Positions 7,901 to 16,473 of a DNA stretch of 28,612 bases are shown one piece after another (the first letter of the stretch is position 1; each line of letters begins with the position of its first letter). Source of the DNA: a virus; IMG/VR virus record IMGVR_UViG_3300036715_000303, positions 1 through 28,612 of that record; one strand, written 5' to 3'. The position numbers were made by a program, and so were the translations under genes. The notes beneath the pieces are model-generated. The model did not search any database. It was not told the origin of the DNA and worked only from the letters and a program-made list of their open reading frames with translations.

Positions 7901-10069
7901 AATTTTAAGCCGCTGGTCGTGGAAAGAAAGAAGCAGCTTGAGGTCCTTCGCGCAGAGCAGTCTCAAATTCAGGCAAATCTGGACAGGCAAAAAGCTGATA
8001 ACGATGCGGTAGCCGCTCAACTCTTGGCAAGAAGTAAGAACGTAGGCCCAAAATTGAACGGCGCAGATTTGTATTCCGAAGAAGAGAGAATTGCGAAGGG
8101 CGCATTAAGAGGGGCGCGTAATAAAGGCGGCGACACCCAGACCGGCATTACGGCATCGGACCAGGCCGTAATTAACGCGGCGAACGACCCCGGCAGGCCC
8201 AAACGGCAATTCGAAGACCTATTCCTTCAGTCTCTCGCCAACTTGCAGGGCAGGGAAACAATTGACAAACTGAAGCTTGACACGATCATGACCGGCGATG
8301 ATTCGTATCGCGCTCAGGCTGAAGCGGCCTTCAAAGAACATTGGCTCGGCGGTCAGTTCGACAAAGGTCACGACCCGTCAAAGCGTTTGTTTAAGAAAAA
8401 TAATAAGGGCAGCAACAGTATCGACAATCTCGATATGGATGGGTCTTACAAGGATGATGCTGGTGTAACGCACACGGTAAAGGAGTGGCTTGACGCCTAT
8501 GAGGCAGGCAAGAAGCTGGAAGGTCAGATTAAGGCAGTCTCTTTCGCGAAAGCGCGCGCGAAAGCCGCAACGCTAGATGCGACTGACGCAGAGGACAGAC
8601 TTAAGAATGGTCTGCTGAAAGAATCGGACGCAATGCGAGCACTCAAGCGTGAATTTGACCGTCAGGAAGCGAACGGCGATGGTGGCGCTGGTTATGAAAA
8701 AAACAAGGCAGAAGCCTTGCTTGGTCGCGCTCGCTTGGATTCCGTTTTGATGACCGAGGCGCTGAAGCAGAAGTCGCAATCCATTCAAAATACACTGGCT
8801 CCAGACGACAACGATATCAAAGTAAAAAAGAACATCGAGGAAAACCTCAAGGTCGAGCGCGAATACCAAAGCAACGTGGCTTCGCTGAACGAGCAGATTG
8901 AAAACTACAAAAAGGCCGGGTACGACAAGGACAGTGAAGATTACGCGAGGGCGATTAGAGACAAGGAGAATCTTGAGAAGGCTCATTTAGAATGGACGAA
9001 GGAAGCAGCGAATCTTCAGGCGGACATGCTCAAAACGCCACTTCAGAAGCTCGTAAAAGAATGGGAGAATACTAGAAAGCAAGTTGACCAATTGAGTGCC
9101 AATTGGGGCAGAGGCTTCTTGAATACGTTCGCAACTCAGCTCATTAAGGGCAGGGCAGATTGGAGAGGATTCTTGTCTGGCATGGCAGAGGACGTTCTCA
9201 AAATGCAGCTCGATAAGACGATGGGCCGCGCGGTCGAAGGTGTATTCGACGGTCTCAGCAGTTGGCTGAAAGGCGTGTCTGCTTCTGACAAGTCTGCGAC
9301 GCCGGGCGTAAACGGCGCAGCTACGGCAGCCGCAGGTGGTATCGGTGGTTTGCTCGACAAGACTGCTGGCGGTCTCAGGGACTTCTGGAACTCTATCACT
9401 GGTGCCGGCAAAGCAACCGAAGGACTCGGTAATGCTGCTGTCGACACTGCGCTAAAGACGGGTTCCGAAATAGCAGGGATGTCGTCGAGGATGATGGCGG
9501 AGCAGAACGCCACAACGTCGCTGATTTCACTTGCGAACGCCGCCAGTGCCGCAGCGACAGCGATGGGTGGTTCTGCGAGCAGTGGCGTCGGTAGCGGTCT
9601 TGGCGGCTTGTTTGGCAGTTTGTTCGGTGGTGGTGCTGGCGCGACCAATACTGGCTCCATCATGAATCCGCAATCCGGTTGGGATTACCAAATGTCGCAG
9701 ATGGCTTCGCCAATTCAATTCGCCAAAGGCGGCATCATGACCAGTATGGGGCCGTTGCCGCTCAATATGTACGCCGGCGGTGGTGTTGTAAATTCCCCGC
9801 AGGTCGCGATCTTTGGTGAGGCTGGCCCGGAAGCCTACGTGCCGCTACCTGACGGTCGCAGCATTCCGGTCACCATGAAAGGCGGCGACAATGGTGGTCC
9901 AGCTACCAACATCACCGTAAACGTCGTCAATCAATCCGGCACGCCAGTTCAGGCGAAACAACAGGGCCAGCCGCGCATCGACGGCAAGCAGATCGTTCTC
10001 GACATCGTGCTTGGCGCAGTAACGCAACCTGGCCCATTTAGAGACGGCATGAAAGGAGCGCTCGCATAA
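5000..10069 (+). CDS. H: Tail tape measure protein
   Basis: 1689 residues, the largest gene in the late region apart from the tip protein, with AAAGGAA just upstream of the ATG. N-terminal residues 1-130 are amphipathic helices. Residues about 255-335 are an Ala/Lys/Glu/Arg-rich coiled coil (AAIAAKEKADAEKIAATAAK). Two hydrophobic segments lie near 745-770 and 882-908 (LLGGPLGLIGIALTLGALAW), as expected for a protein that is ejected and enters the host membrane. A Gly-rich tract covers about 525-540. The C-terminal region has the family signature GGGVVNSPQVAIFGEAGPEA followed by YVPLPDGRSIPV. It sets tail length; at roughly 0.15 nm per residue this predicts a tail near 250 nm. The gene order G-T-H-M-L-K-J confirms the identity. 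The TAA overlaps the next ATG. Confidence 0.95.
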   Translation: MAGGSEVKSVLTLDVSKFTSAIDKATANLETLDKQLKSVGKVSVDFEKSVSGLSAGILNVSDKFKMLDKTVDSLVGKLGQAIASGFDTVSKKSREASKDVEGFGKAVKQTTSINADQWIKKYAEEINKLAPAIKSAISSIVEFDRANTTSGNVSEASAAKTISAKLRILESEKQTNSKIIADREKMAAEVRAIQSKLEAEATAKRLDASLYFGKNAPKGNALRSEASSLDGMAAQIGQEIQQLEILIKELKWKNAEIDKGIQLVREQATADEKAAIAAKEKADAEKIAATAAKEAARASKLASDESARAARAAAAERIRAAREAADFERQQAQQIATMWKGMVQLWGASRIERGLGSSIISADQMQRAEVIVKSLNYSSEHNKAIMDSAFDMSNGLKFISVLDSVKSRMSAIASIGYDNAEIIDKTLSSAVKAANNLRFLGIAEHGDMQTTIRNLYGVVEMRQQTADPEATNRTFELMQKIITGTQGKVETQDMETVLRRLGMGAGQLSDHGMLNLAAVVDQFKVAGGGGDGGGASGGVSTVGTAFKMMQAYAIGKAKTAQAVNEFVGAGVLDTGGLDLTKDNAHILREAKGAGFKDAKLWMEDPVAAVQKIMPQIIKYTQEKSNVKKFYQGSDVNDPTNQLAAVAQYLARLGITTTAATAMMVAGDPRSQERIKHQVDTMSGAKGIDAVDEEARKTYGRSVQEVKASLGNLAILVGNTLLPTLQKVLNVVGDIVRGFSEFAKNNPLTLQLMTVAAAATAVVMAFKGFTSVFGVVGNLSSAIRNLATGFGSVNAKTQESTAAHIANLAATVRSADATRVFTNLKLQEAQAHVNAMSGMQRLTAVQNVLIPAQRAASTATQEHVVASKALSAAQSAASVSSRVLSGAVGLLGGPLGLIGIALTLGALAWDKWGDAAGNAARKAEDAARRGKAALAGMSTIEDKKRNAADIAEKEAELEKYQAKVSSDANFKPLVVERKKQLEVLRAEQSQIQANLDRQKADNDAVAAQLLARSKNVGPKLNGADLYSEEERIAKGALRGARNKGGDTQTGITASDQAVINAANDPGRPKRQFEDLFLQSLANLQGRETIDKLKLDTIMTGDDSYRAQAEAAFKEHWLGGQFDKGHDPSKRLFKKNNKGSNSIDNLDMDGSYKDDAGVTHTVKEWLDAYEAGKKLEGQIKAVSFAKARAKAATLDATDAEDRLKNGLLKESDAMRALKREFDRQEANGDGGAGYEKNKAEALLGRARLDSVLMTEALKQKSQSIQNTLAPDDNDIKVKKNIEENLKVEREYQSNVASLNEQIENYKKAGYDKDSEDYARAIRDKENLEKAHLEWTKEAANLQADMLKTPLQKLVKEWENTRKQVDQLSANWGRGFLNTFATQLIKGRADWRGFLSGMAEDVLKMQLDKTMGRAVEGVFDGLSSWLKGVSASDKSATPGVNGAATAAAGGIGGLLDKTAGGLRDFWNSITGAGKATEGLGNAAVDTALKTGSEIAGMSSRMMAEQNATTSLISLANAASAAATAMGGSASSGVGSGLGGLFGSLFGGGAGATNTGSIMNPQSGWDYQMSQMASPIQFAKGGIMTSMGPLPLNMYAGGGVVNSPQVAIFGEAGPEAYVPLPDGRSIPVTMKGGDNGGPATNITVNVVNQSGTPVQAKQQGQPRIDGKQIVLDIVLGAVTQPGPFRDGMKGALA
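6574..6615 (+). repeat. GGT/GGC triplet tract in the tape measure gene
   Basis: An imperfect run of glycine triplets encodes a Gly-rich linker (AGGGGDGGGASGGVS) inside the tape measure protein. It probably separates a helical domain from the hydrophobic middle. Such triplet runs can change length by slippage. Confidence 0.6.
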
Positions 10070-10425
10070 TGCTGGATTTTCCACTGGCTGATATTCAGGA
10101 TTCAAAGTATTACTCGGTAACGTCAGAAGACGTGGCGATCAAGTCGAAGATGGAGGGTGGCTATGTAGTGAGTCGCCCGCGTCACACTCGCAAAGCACGC
10201 AAGACATTCAGAACGGGGTTCTCCGATCTATCTAGCGATCAGAAAGCAACACTTGAAGTTTTCTGGGATTCCGTGTCGGGCGGCAGCGTTATATTCTTGT
10301 GGCTCAATCCGGTAGACAATGTGAGCTATCAGGTGCGCTTCACGAAGCCGATGGAGTTCAAATACGTCGGCGCTGGCGGTCATCATCGTTGGGATTGTCC
10401 CACTATTGAACTTGAGCAGGCTTAG
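10069..10425 (+). CDS. M: Minor tail protein M-like
   Basis: 118 residues, starting within the tape measure stop codon (TAATG). The sequence has the compact beta-rich layout of the lambda gpM family (phage minor tail protein), including FRTGFSDLSSDQKATLEVFW followed by a strand-rich half with YQVRFTKPMEFKYVGAGG. In lambda M sits between H and L and joins the tail-tip complex around the tape measure end. The same order is found here (tape measure, this gene, L-like, K-like). Size is close to lambda M (109 residues). Confidence 0.8.
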   Translation: MLDFPLADIQDSKYYSVTSEDVAIKSKMEGGYVVSRPRHTRKARKTFRTGFSDLSSDQKATLEVFWDSVSGGSVIFLWLNPVDNVSYQVRFTKPMEFKYVGAGGHHRWDCPTIELEQA

Positions 10426-10431
10426 TGAGAC

Positions 10432-10447
10432 AATTCACCAGTGACTT
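10432..10447 (+). repeat. Palindromic element copy 4 (before L-like gene)
   Basis: AATTCA-CCAG-TGACTT. One mismatch from the consensus in the left half, exact right half. It fills the only sizeable gap inside the tail-tip gene cluster. Confidence 0.55.
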
Positions 10448-10461
10448 ACTAGGCGACCCAA

Positions 10462-11094
10462 ATGGCACAACCACTTTCACTTGCTTCGGCAGTAGATAAA
10501 AACAGCATCGACTCACAGACACCCTGGCTTATTTGTCTGGAGGTCGATCTGATCGACTTTGATACGGGGGCATCATTCGGAACAGGCTACTTTGTTCGCA
10601 ATACCGAGGATTTGGTCTTCAACGGCAATACCTACATCAAGACCTCGTTTGACATTAACGTCAAGAATGATGCAGGCGGCCAGCCTAGCGTCACGATTAC
10701 AATCAATGACTACACTGGAACTTTTCAGTCCTACATGCAGCAGTATGGCGGTGGTGTGGGTTCTAACTGCCGAATCATTGTCGTGAATTCCGGCAATCTG
10801 GACGCTGGCATCGAAGTGATCGAGTATTTCAAGATCATCGGCGCATCAGCAAACAACTATGTGGCGACGCTTACGCTCGGCGCAGAGAACTCACTATCCA
10901 TCATCTTTCCTCGCCGTCGTCAGTTTCACGGTCGCTGCGGCTGGCGTTACATGAGCGCTGAATGCGGTTATGTCGGCACCTTGACGACATGCGATCTGAG
11001 TCTGGCCGGCCCCAACGGCTGCGAAGCTCATCTTAACCAAGCCCGCTACGGCGGCTTTCCTGGAATCAACAGCAACGGAATGAGGTACGCATGA
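10462..11094 (+). CDS. L: Minor tail protein L-like, probable iron-sulphur protein
   Basis: 210 residues. The first 150 residues form a beta-rich hub-like domain (LVFNGNTYIKTSFDINVKND). The C-terminal 60 residues carry four cysteines at 159, 168, 177 and 187 (HGRCGWRY, AECGYVG, TTCDLS, NGCEAH). They lie in the arrangement that lambda gpL uses to bind an oxygen-sensitive Fe-S cluster, followed by the family ending RYGGFPGI. In lambda gpL forms the ring between the tail tube and the central tip. Start choice: ATG at 10462, with only a weak AGGCG upstream. It is separated from M by 36 bases and coupled to the next gene by ATGA. Confidence 0.85.
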   Translation: MAQPLSLASAVDKNSIDSQTPWLICLEVDLIDFDTGASFGTGYFVRNTEDLVFNGNTYIKTSFDINVKNDAGGQPSVTITINDYTGTFQSYMQQYGGGVGSNCRIIVVNSGNLDAGIEVIEYFKIIGASANNYVATLTLGAENSLSIIFPRRRQFHGRCGWRYMSAECGYVGTLTTCDLSLAGPNGCEAHLNQARYGGFPGINSNGMRYA

Positions 11095-11465
11095 CCGACT
11101 ACTCTGAATTGATCGGCACGCCATTCGAATATGGCGGTCGCGGTCCTGACAAGTACGACTGTTGGGGTTTGGTGATGCATCTCTACAGGAGTGAGAAGGG
11201 CATTGGCATTCCAGACTATATCAGTCCATCTGATGCATCGCGCATTGCCGCGCTGATGATTGGCGATCTGCACCTTTGGGAACAGATTGAGGAAGCGAAA
11301 GGCGCTGTTGTGCTGTTTAGAGCTTCGGAATTCATGCACGTTGGTTACTGTATTGGTAACGGGCGGTTCATTCATACGTGGGACAAAAGCGGTGGCGTTT
11401 GTATCGAACGTCTGTCCGATTGGAAACGTCGCATTCTTGGTTTTTACAAATATGTCGGAAAATAA
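11091..11465 (+). CDS. K: NlpC/P60-type tail-tip peptidase, K-like
   Basis: 124 residues, coupled to L by an ATGA overlap. It has the NlpC/P60 cysteine peptidase core: catalytic Cys24 in KYDCWGLV, His83 in FMHVGYCI and a further His95 in RFIHTW. This matches the C-terminal half of lambda gpK; the N-terminal Mov34/JAB metallopeptidase half of lambda gpK (which makes lambda gpK about 200 residues) is absent. The enzyme is expected to cleave peptidoglycan stem peptides, either in tail assembly or at DNA entry. It overlaps the tip protein gene by 14 bases. Confidence 0.85.
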   Translation: MTDYSELIGTPFEYGGRGPDKYDCWGLVMHLYRSEKGIGIPDYISPSDASRIAALMIGDLHLWEQIEEAKGAVVLFRASEFMHVGYCIGNGRFIHTWDKSGGVCIERLSDWKRRILGFYKYVGK

Positions 11466-14400
11466 ATCCACACACTTCGCCGCGCCAGTTGTTCTTGTCA
11501 CGGACTCGAAATCTTTTGACATCATTCGAATCGTTAATCCGTTTGATGTGCGTCAACACGTAAAAGAAGCGCATGACTGGTCGCCAGAACTGACAATTGC
11601 CGAGTGCATCGAAAAGTATGAAGGCGAGTTTGTAGCGTCGATCAACGGTCGCATTATCGAGAAAAACGAATGGGGTTTGACTCACGTCTCTCCCGGCGAC
11701 AATCTGGTCATTTGCCCGGTGCCACAAGGTGGCGGCGGTGGCGGCAAAAGCATTGTACGTCTCGTGGCAATGATTGCCGTGGCGGTCTACGCTCCGTATT
11801 TGGTAAACGCCATTGCTGGAGATAGCTTTGTCGCAGCTACCGCCGGGACGTTCGCGGCGACACCTGCCGGAATGATGGTGACGGCGGGCGTCACGATTGC
11901 CGGCTCAATGCTTGTCAACGCCATGCTTCCCGTCTCGCCGATTCAAGGCCCATCCTCCACGTTTGCCAACAGTCGCTCTTACGGTATAGATGGCCCTAAG
12001 AATTCTTCACTTGAGGCAATTGCAGTTCCGGTCTGCTACGGTAAATTTCGCATGGCCGGCAATCTGATAAACGGGTACGTCGAAAACTACACGACCGCCA
12101 CGGCCAGCGTCAGCGGCTTAATGCCGATCAGCTACGGTAAATTTGGCACGACCAGCGCTGATGACTCATTACCCGTCGGCACAGACAGTCAAATGGTTTA
12201 CCTGCTGTATAACGCTGGTGAAGGCCCGGTGTCTATGATTTCTGATATTGAAGTCAACGATCAGCCAATCGCCAACTACACGCAGATGGAAAGTGCAATC
12301 AGGCTTGGTCTGCCATCGCAAACGTCCATCCCCTGGTTTGCGAGTGTGATTGTTCCGATCTCAAAACAGCTCAAGCTGACAACGGACTGGATTTACCATA
12401 CCACGACAGACGTGATAGATCAGGCCCGTTTTGACGTGGTGTTTCCTAATGGACTGGCGAAGATCGACAGTTCGAGCGGCAATACGGAAGCGTATTCTGT
12501 AGAGCTGGAAATCGAAGCGCGTCCGGCCTCGACGGAGCTTATCAACCCTAATGATTGGACGCCGCTGACGACGCCCGTGGCAATTGTCTCAAGCGCATCG
12601 CATACCGTTCATCATAGCGACAGCAAGACGTTCTCAAACGTAGAAGGCACATTGATAGGAGCGCTTGTAGTGAACCCCACTACAGCGGTAACATCGCTCG
12701 CATCATCTACGGCGACTGGTGGGAACACCACTCTTTCTGATTTACTCGCATCTAAGTTCGGCGTAACAACTGGCCCGAGTATCTCGAACATTCTCGTTAC
12801 GAAAGATAGCTGGGCTGACGGCTCCATGCCGCCGGACGCATTTAGTACCAGGACCATTTCTGTCTCTTGGGATGAGGCGGTTGCCGATACCTCCGGCCCT
12901 GGTGGTAGCTACACTATCACCGAAAAATCACGTTCTGCCGTGCGTCGCTCGCTGTTCACGCCGAAGTCGTCAGTCAGATCGAAGTACGAGTTTCGCATTC
13001 GTCGCAAGACGCCAAAACAGACCGATTCGACATATCTGGATGAGTGCTACCTGTCTGACGTGAATGAGATCAATTTCGACGATATAAGCTACAACAACAC
13101 GGCACTGGTGGGAATCAAAATTGCGCTGTCTGACCAGATCAGCGGTATGCCAACCGTCACCTATCTCAACCACGGTGTAGTTATCAATGCCCCGCTAGGC
13201 TCTAACAACAATGCGAATCCTGCTAATGTCGCCTGGGATATTCTCACCAATACGAGGTATGGCGCGGGATTTGCCACAAGCAGAATCGACATTCCGAAAT
13301 TCACGGAATGGGCGGCCTATTGCGACCTCAATGAGCTGGAGTTTAATGGCGTTCTCGACCAGAGCATGAACGTCTGGGACGTGCTTCAGTATGTATTTCG
13401 CTGCGGTCACGCGCAAATTGTAAATATAGGCACACGCTTCTCGGTGGCGATTGAGCGCGCCGACACGCCTGTCATGATGTTCGGCATGGGGAACATCATC
13501 GAGGGCAGCTTCAGCATCAACTGGTTGCCGCTCGCTGATCGCGCCAACGAGATCGAAGTTCAGTTCTTTGACTATACAAACAAATACAAGCAGACCGCTA
13601 TTAAGGCGTATGACTTCGACAGGCTAAATACCGGCGAGCCACAAAAGACATCGACCGTGACGCTGTACGGTATCGTGGGCAGGAATCGCGCCGACAAGGA
13701 GATTCAACTCCTGCTCAACATGAACAAGTTGATTAGGCAGACGGTCACGTTTGACGCTTCGATTGACGCGATTGCCTGCACTATTGGCGACTTGATCTAT
13801 GTGCAGCACGACATGCCCGACTGGGGAGTTGCAGGCCGACTAGAGGCGGGATGCACGACTGGAACACTGATTCTGGACAGACCGGTGACGATGGAAGCCG
13901 GAAAAATGTATAAGGCGCTCGTCTTGATGGACGGCGACATAATTGCTGAAAGAGACGTGATGCTGCAAGTAGGTACGACGACTTCAATCACATTACAGCA
14001 AACGCTCGCAGTTGCGCCGGCTCAATTTACCAATTTTATGTTTGGTGAAACCGCGAAGGTCAAGAAGACGTTTCGCATCAAGTCTATTTCTGGATCGAGC
14101 GACCACACGCGCACTATTCAGGCAATCGAATATAACCCCGCTGTCTACAACCTGACAGACCGCGTGACAGACTATGACGTGGTTACAAATGGAACTATGG
14201 GCGGTGGCGTCGCAATCATCAGCCAGGTTCGCTTTCTTGGTGGTTATGAGGAATTTGCGGCTACAGCAACAGGCTCGAAAGACCAGATTTATCTGACCTG
14301 GGACTATCCGCTATCCGGCAACTATGCTGGCGCTGACATTTACATGAGCGTGGCTGGAGAAACGCTAAAAAACGTCGGTTCTGTTGGCGGTTCAAGTAAG

Positions 14401-16473
14401 TCATACGTGACTGATGCTATAGTCGGACAGCTGATGAAGTTCAAGGTTGTTGCTTATGATATTAACGGCAAACGTGCGCCATACGATGCGGCCCCAGAAT
14501 ACACAATTACACCGACCGGAATAAATGCGAATCCGCCGAAGCCGGGAGACACGACAGGCGTCACGATCTTCTTCCAGGGCAAAGACTGCAATATCAACTG
14601 GCGTCTCAACTCGACGACCAAGAGCTATGAGTTTGGCTCCGAGCCTCTAGGCGCTGACGCTGGTACGGCAGACCCTAACTTTAAGGATTGGGAAGTAAAA
14701 ATTCTGACGATGAATGGCACGGTTCTTCGCACCGAATACGTGACAGCGCCACACTTTGTCTACACTTTTGATATGAATTGGGCAGACACGCAAGGTCATC
14801 CAAATCGTCAGTTCATGGTTGAGATTTGCGTTAGAACAACCGACAACAGGCTCGGAAATCCGGGCACGGTAGAGGCGTACAATCCACCGCCAATAATTGA
14901 TTGCAGTCAAATCGCATCAGTTGGGTCGTTTGACGGATTCTCGTTGCAATATACGAAACCTGCCGATCCTGATTACGTCGGGGCAATGATGTGGATGAGC
15001 ATGGACAACGCTGTTGAAATGACAGCGAACAATCTTGTCTACGATGGCCCAGACACGAAAGTTCAAATGAGTGGGCTGATTCCGATGTCGCAGTATTTTG
15101 TGCGAATCGTAGGATACGACGCCTTTGGCAAGTACGCGCTGATAGACGGTTGCGTGGTAGTGTGTTCGACAACCAAAATTGACGCCGAGGCTATCGCGAA
15201 TGACATTCTTAAAGACTCAATGCTTGTGCCGGAACTTCGCGCTCGTATCAACCTGATCGACGATCCATTTACGGTTGCGGGTTCCGTGAATCAGCGCCTT
15301 CAAGACCAGGCGAACACGCTCGGCGCCGCGATCACGACCGAAAGCAGCGCGAGACAGGCCGCCGACAGCTCAATTGCGTCGCAACTCAATACGCTGACTG
15401 CGGCGCTCAATGCGAATACCGCAGCGATCACCACAGAGCAAACCGCGCGAGTAAACGCTGATGGTTCGCTCGCTACGCAACTTAACGTGGTTCAAGCGAC
15501 GACAAATAGCAATACGTCGGCGATCAATGCAGAGACGACCGCAAGAACCAACGCCGACAGTGCTCTATCCACGCAAATTTCAACACTCTCGGCAAATGTC
15601 GCCTCTAGCATGGCGGCAATTCAGACAGAAGCTACTGCCAGAGCAACGGCGGATAGCGCGAACGCATTCTCGATCAGTACGCTACAAACAACAGTCGGTG
15701 CAAATACAGCGGCAATTTCGGTGCAACAGTCATCCATTGACGGATTGAGCGGTCAGTACACCGTCAAGATAGACAATGACGGCTATGTGTCCGGCTTTGG
15801 CCTCGCTTCGACCACGGTGAATGGGACGCCGGTAAGTGAGTTTATAATTCGCGCCGACAAGTTCTCCATCGCCACCCCGACCGGCCCAACAACAGAAAAT
15901 CATCCATTTACCATTGGTCAGGTCAACGGCCAGCCAAAGGTTGTTATGCGCTCGACGTTGATCGAGGACGCGGCAATCAATACGGCGAAGATTAGCGACC
16001 TTTCGGTAACCACGTTGAAGATTGGCGACAATGCGGTCACTGTGCCAATGAATGTTGTAGCGTATCCAAATGTCACTCATGCAAAAAACACACTTAATGC
16101 AAATGAGGTCGTTAGTGCCTGGCAATGGCTAGACTCTTCAACATTTATTAGCGCCTTGATTACCGTCGATCAGCAAGTTCTGCTTAATAATGATATGCCG
16201 CTGTATAGTAGATGCAGTATGGTGGCGAGACTGACAAATGTCGACAGTGTTGATGGTTATGAGTTTTGTAGGCAAAGCGTCAGCATAATGGATACCGAGT
16301 ATCAATCGTCCTTGTTCAGTTCGGCGATACAGGTTCCCTATTCTGGGTGGTGGAGGGTTGAAATAAGTCTTGGTAACGACGGACAATATTATGTAAATGG
16401 TGATCAAATACACGAGTCATTGTCGTGGGTATCGACAATGGTAATTTTGAATTGTATGGCGTTCAAAAAATGA
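11452..16473 (+). CDS. J: Central tail-tip/host-specificity protein, fused I- and J-like
   Basis: 1673 residues from the ATG at 11452. The frame stays open upstream to 11260, but that part lies inside the K gene, so the later start is preferred. Residues 1-95 form a ubiquitin/MoaD-like fold ending GDNLVICPVPQGGGGGG, followed by hydrophobic stretches (about 100-160). This is the layout of lambda gpI, here joined to the J hub. Residues about 180-900 form the hub (Phage-tail_3-like), followed by FN3-like domains (about 930-1270). Residues 1294-1421 are four exact-length 32-residue repeats. A beta segment comes next (about 1428-1530, TVKIDNDGYVSGFGL), then a distinct C-terminal domain of about 140 residues that probably touches the receptor. 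The protein forms the trimeric tip and decides host range. Confidence 0.9.
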   Translation: MSENKSTHFAAPVVLVTDSKSFDIIRIVNPFDVRQHVKEAHDWSPELTIAECIEKYEGEFVASINGRIIEKNEWGLTHVSPGDNLVICPVPQGGGGGGKSIVRLVAMIAVAVYAPYLVNAIAGDSFVAATAGTFAATPAGMMVTAGVTIAGSMLVNAMLPVSPIQGPSSTFANSRSYGIDGPKNSSLEAIAVPVCYGKFRMAGNLINGYVENYTTATASVSGLMPISYGKFGTTSADDSLPVGTDSQMVYLLYNAGEGPVSMISDIEVNDQPIANYTQMESAIRLGLPSQTSIPWFASVIVPISKQLKLTTDWIYHTTTDVIDQARFDVVFPNGLAKIDSSSGNTEAYSVELEIEARPASTELINPNDWTPLTTPVAIVSSASHTVHHSDSKTFSNVEGTLIGALVVNPTTAVTSLASSTATGGNTTLSDLLASKFGVTTGPSISNILVTKDSWADGSMPPDAFSTRTISVSWDEAVADTSGPGGSYTITEKSRSAVRRSLFTPKSSVRSKYEFRIRRKTPKQTDSTYLDECYLSDVNEINFDDISYNNTALVGIKIALSDQISGMPTVTYLNHGVVINAPLGSNNNANPANVAWDILTNTRYGAGFATSRIDIPKFTEWAAYCDLNELEFNGVLDQSMNVWDVLQYVFRCGHAQIVNIGTRFSVAIERADTPVMMFGMGNIIEGSFSINWLPLADRANEIEVQFFDYTNKYKQTAIKAYDFDRLNTGEPQKTSTVTLYGIVGRNRADKEIQLLLNMNKLIRQTVTFDASIDAIACTIGDLIYVQHDMPDWGVAGRLEAGCTTGTLILDRPVTMEAGKMYKALVLMDGDIIAERDVMLQVGTTTSITLQQTLAVAPAQFTNFMFGETAKVKKTFRIKSISGSSDHTRTIQAIEYNPAVYNLTDRVTDYDVVTNGTMGGGVAIISQVRFLGGYEEFAATATGSKDQIYLTWDYPLSGNYAGADIYMSVAGETLKNVGSVGGSSKSYVTDAIVGQLMKFKVVAYDINGKRAPYDAAPEYTITPTGINANPPKPGDTTGVTIFFQGKDCNINWRLNSTTKSYEFGSEPLGADAGTADPNFKDWEVKILTMNGTVLRTEYVTAPHFVYTFDMNWADTQGHPNRQFMVEICVRTTDNRLGNPGTVEAYNPPPIIDCSQIASVGSFDGFSLQYTKPADPDYVGAMMWMSMDNAVEMTANNLVYDGPDTKVQMSGLIPMSQYFVRIVGYDAFGKYALIDGCVVVCSTTKIDAEAIANDILKDSMLVPELRARINLIDDPFTVAGSVNQRLQDQANTLGAAITTESSARQAADSSIASQLNTLTAALNANTAAITTEQTARVNADGSLATQLNVVQATTNSNTSAINAETTARTNADSALSTQISTLSANVASSMAAIQTEATARATADSANAFSISTLQTTVGANTAAISVQQSSIDGLSGQYTVKIDNDGYVSGFGLASTTVNGTPVSEFIIRADKFSIATPTGPTTENHPFTIGQVNGQPKVVMRSTLIEDAAINTAKISDLSVTTLKIGDNAVTVPMNVVAYPNVTHAKNTLNANEVVSAWQWLDSSTFISALITVDQQVLLNNDMPLYSRCSMVARLTNVDSVDGYEFCRQSVSIMDTEYQSSLFSSAIQVPYSGWWRVEISLGNDGQYYVNGDQIHESLSWVSTMVILNCMAFKK
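14398..14413 (+). repeat. Palindromic element copy inside the tip protein gene
   Basis: AAGTCA-TACG-TGACTG is an exact core match, but it lies within coding sequence (codons for K-S-Y-V-T-D). TATAGT follows at 14418-14423. It may be an internal copy or a chance match. Confidence 0.35.
15331..15714 (+). repeat. Four tandem 96-base repeats in the tip protein gene
   Basis: Each unit encodes 32 residues beginning I-x-x-E-x-x-A-R-x-x-A-D and ending with an Ala pair. Starts are at 15331, 15427, 15523 and 15619. The units are divergent in DNA but exact in length. They are predicted to form a trimeric coiled coil or stalk between the hub and the receptor-binding end. Confidence 0.85.

Noticed and set aside
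11260-11451. N-terminal extension of the tip protein upstream of 11452
   Set aside because: The extension lies entirely inside the K-like peptidase gene and does not look like protein; the ATG at 11452 begins the I-like domain.
13743-13754. GTCA-CGTT-TGAC in the tip protein gene
   Set aside because: Only the four-base cores match and the flanks (GG, GC) do not; one such core is expected by chance in a window of this size.
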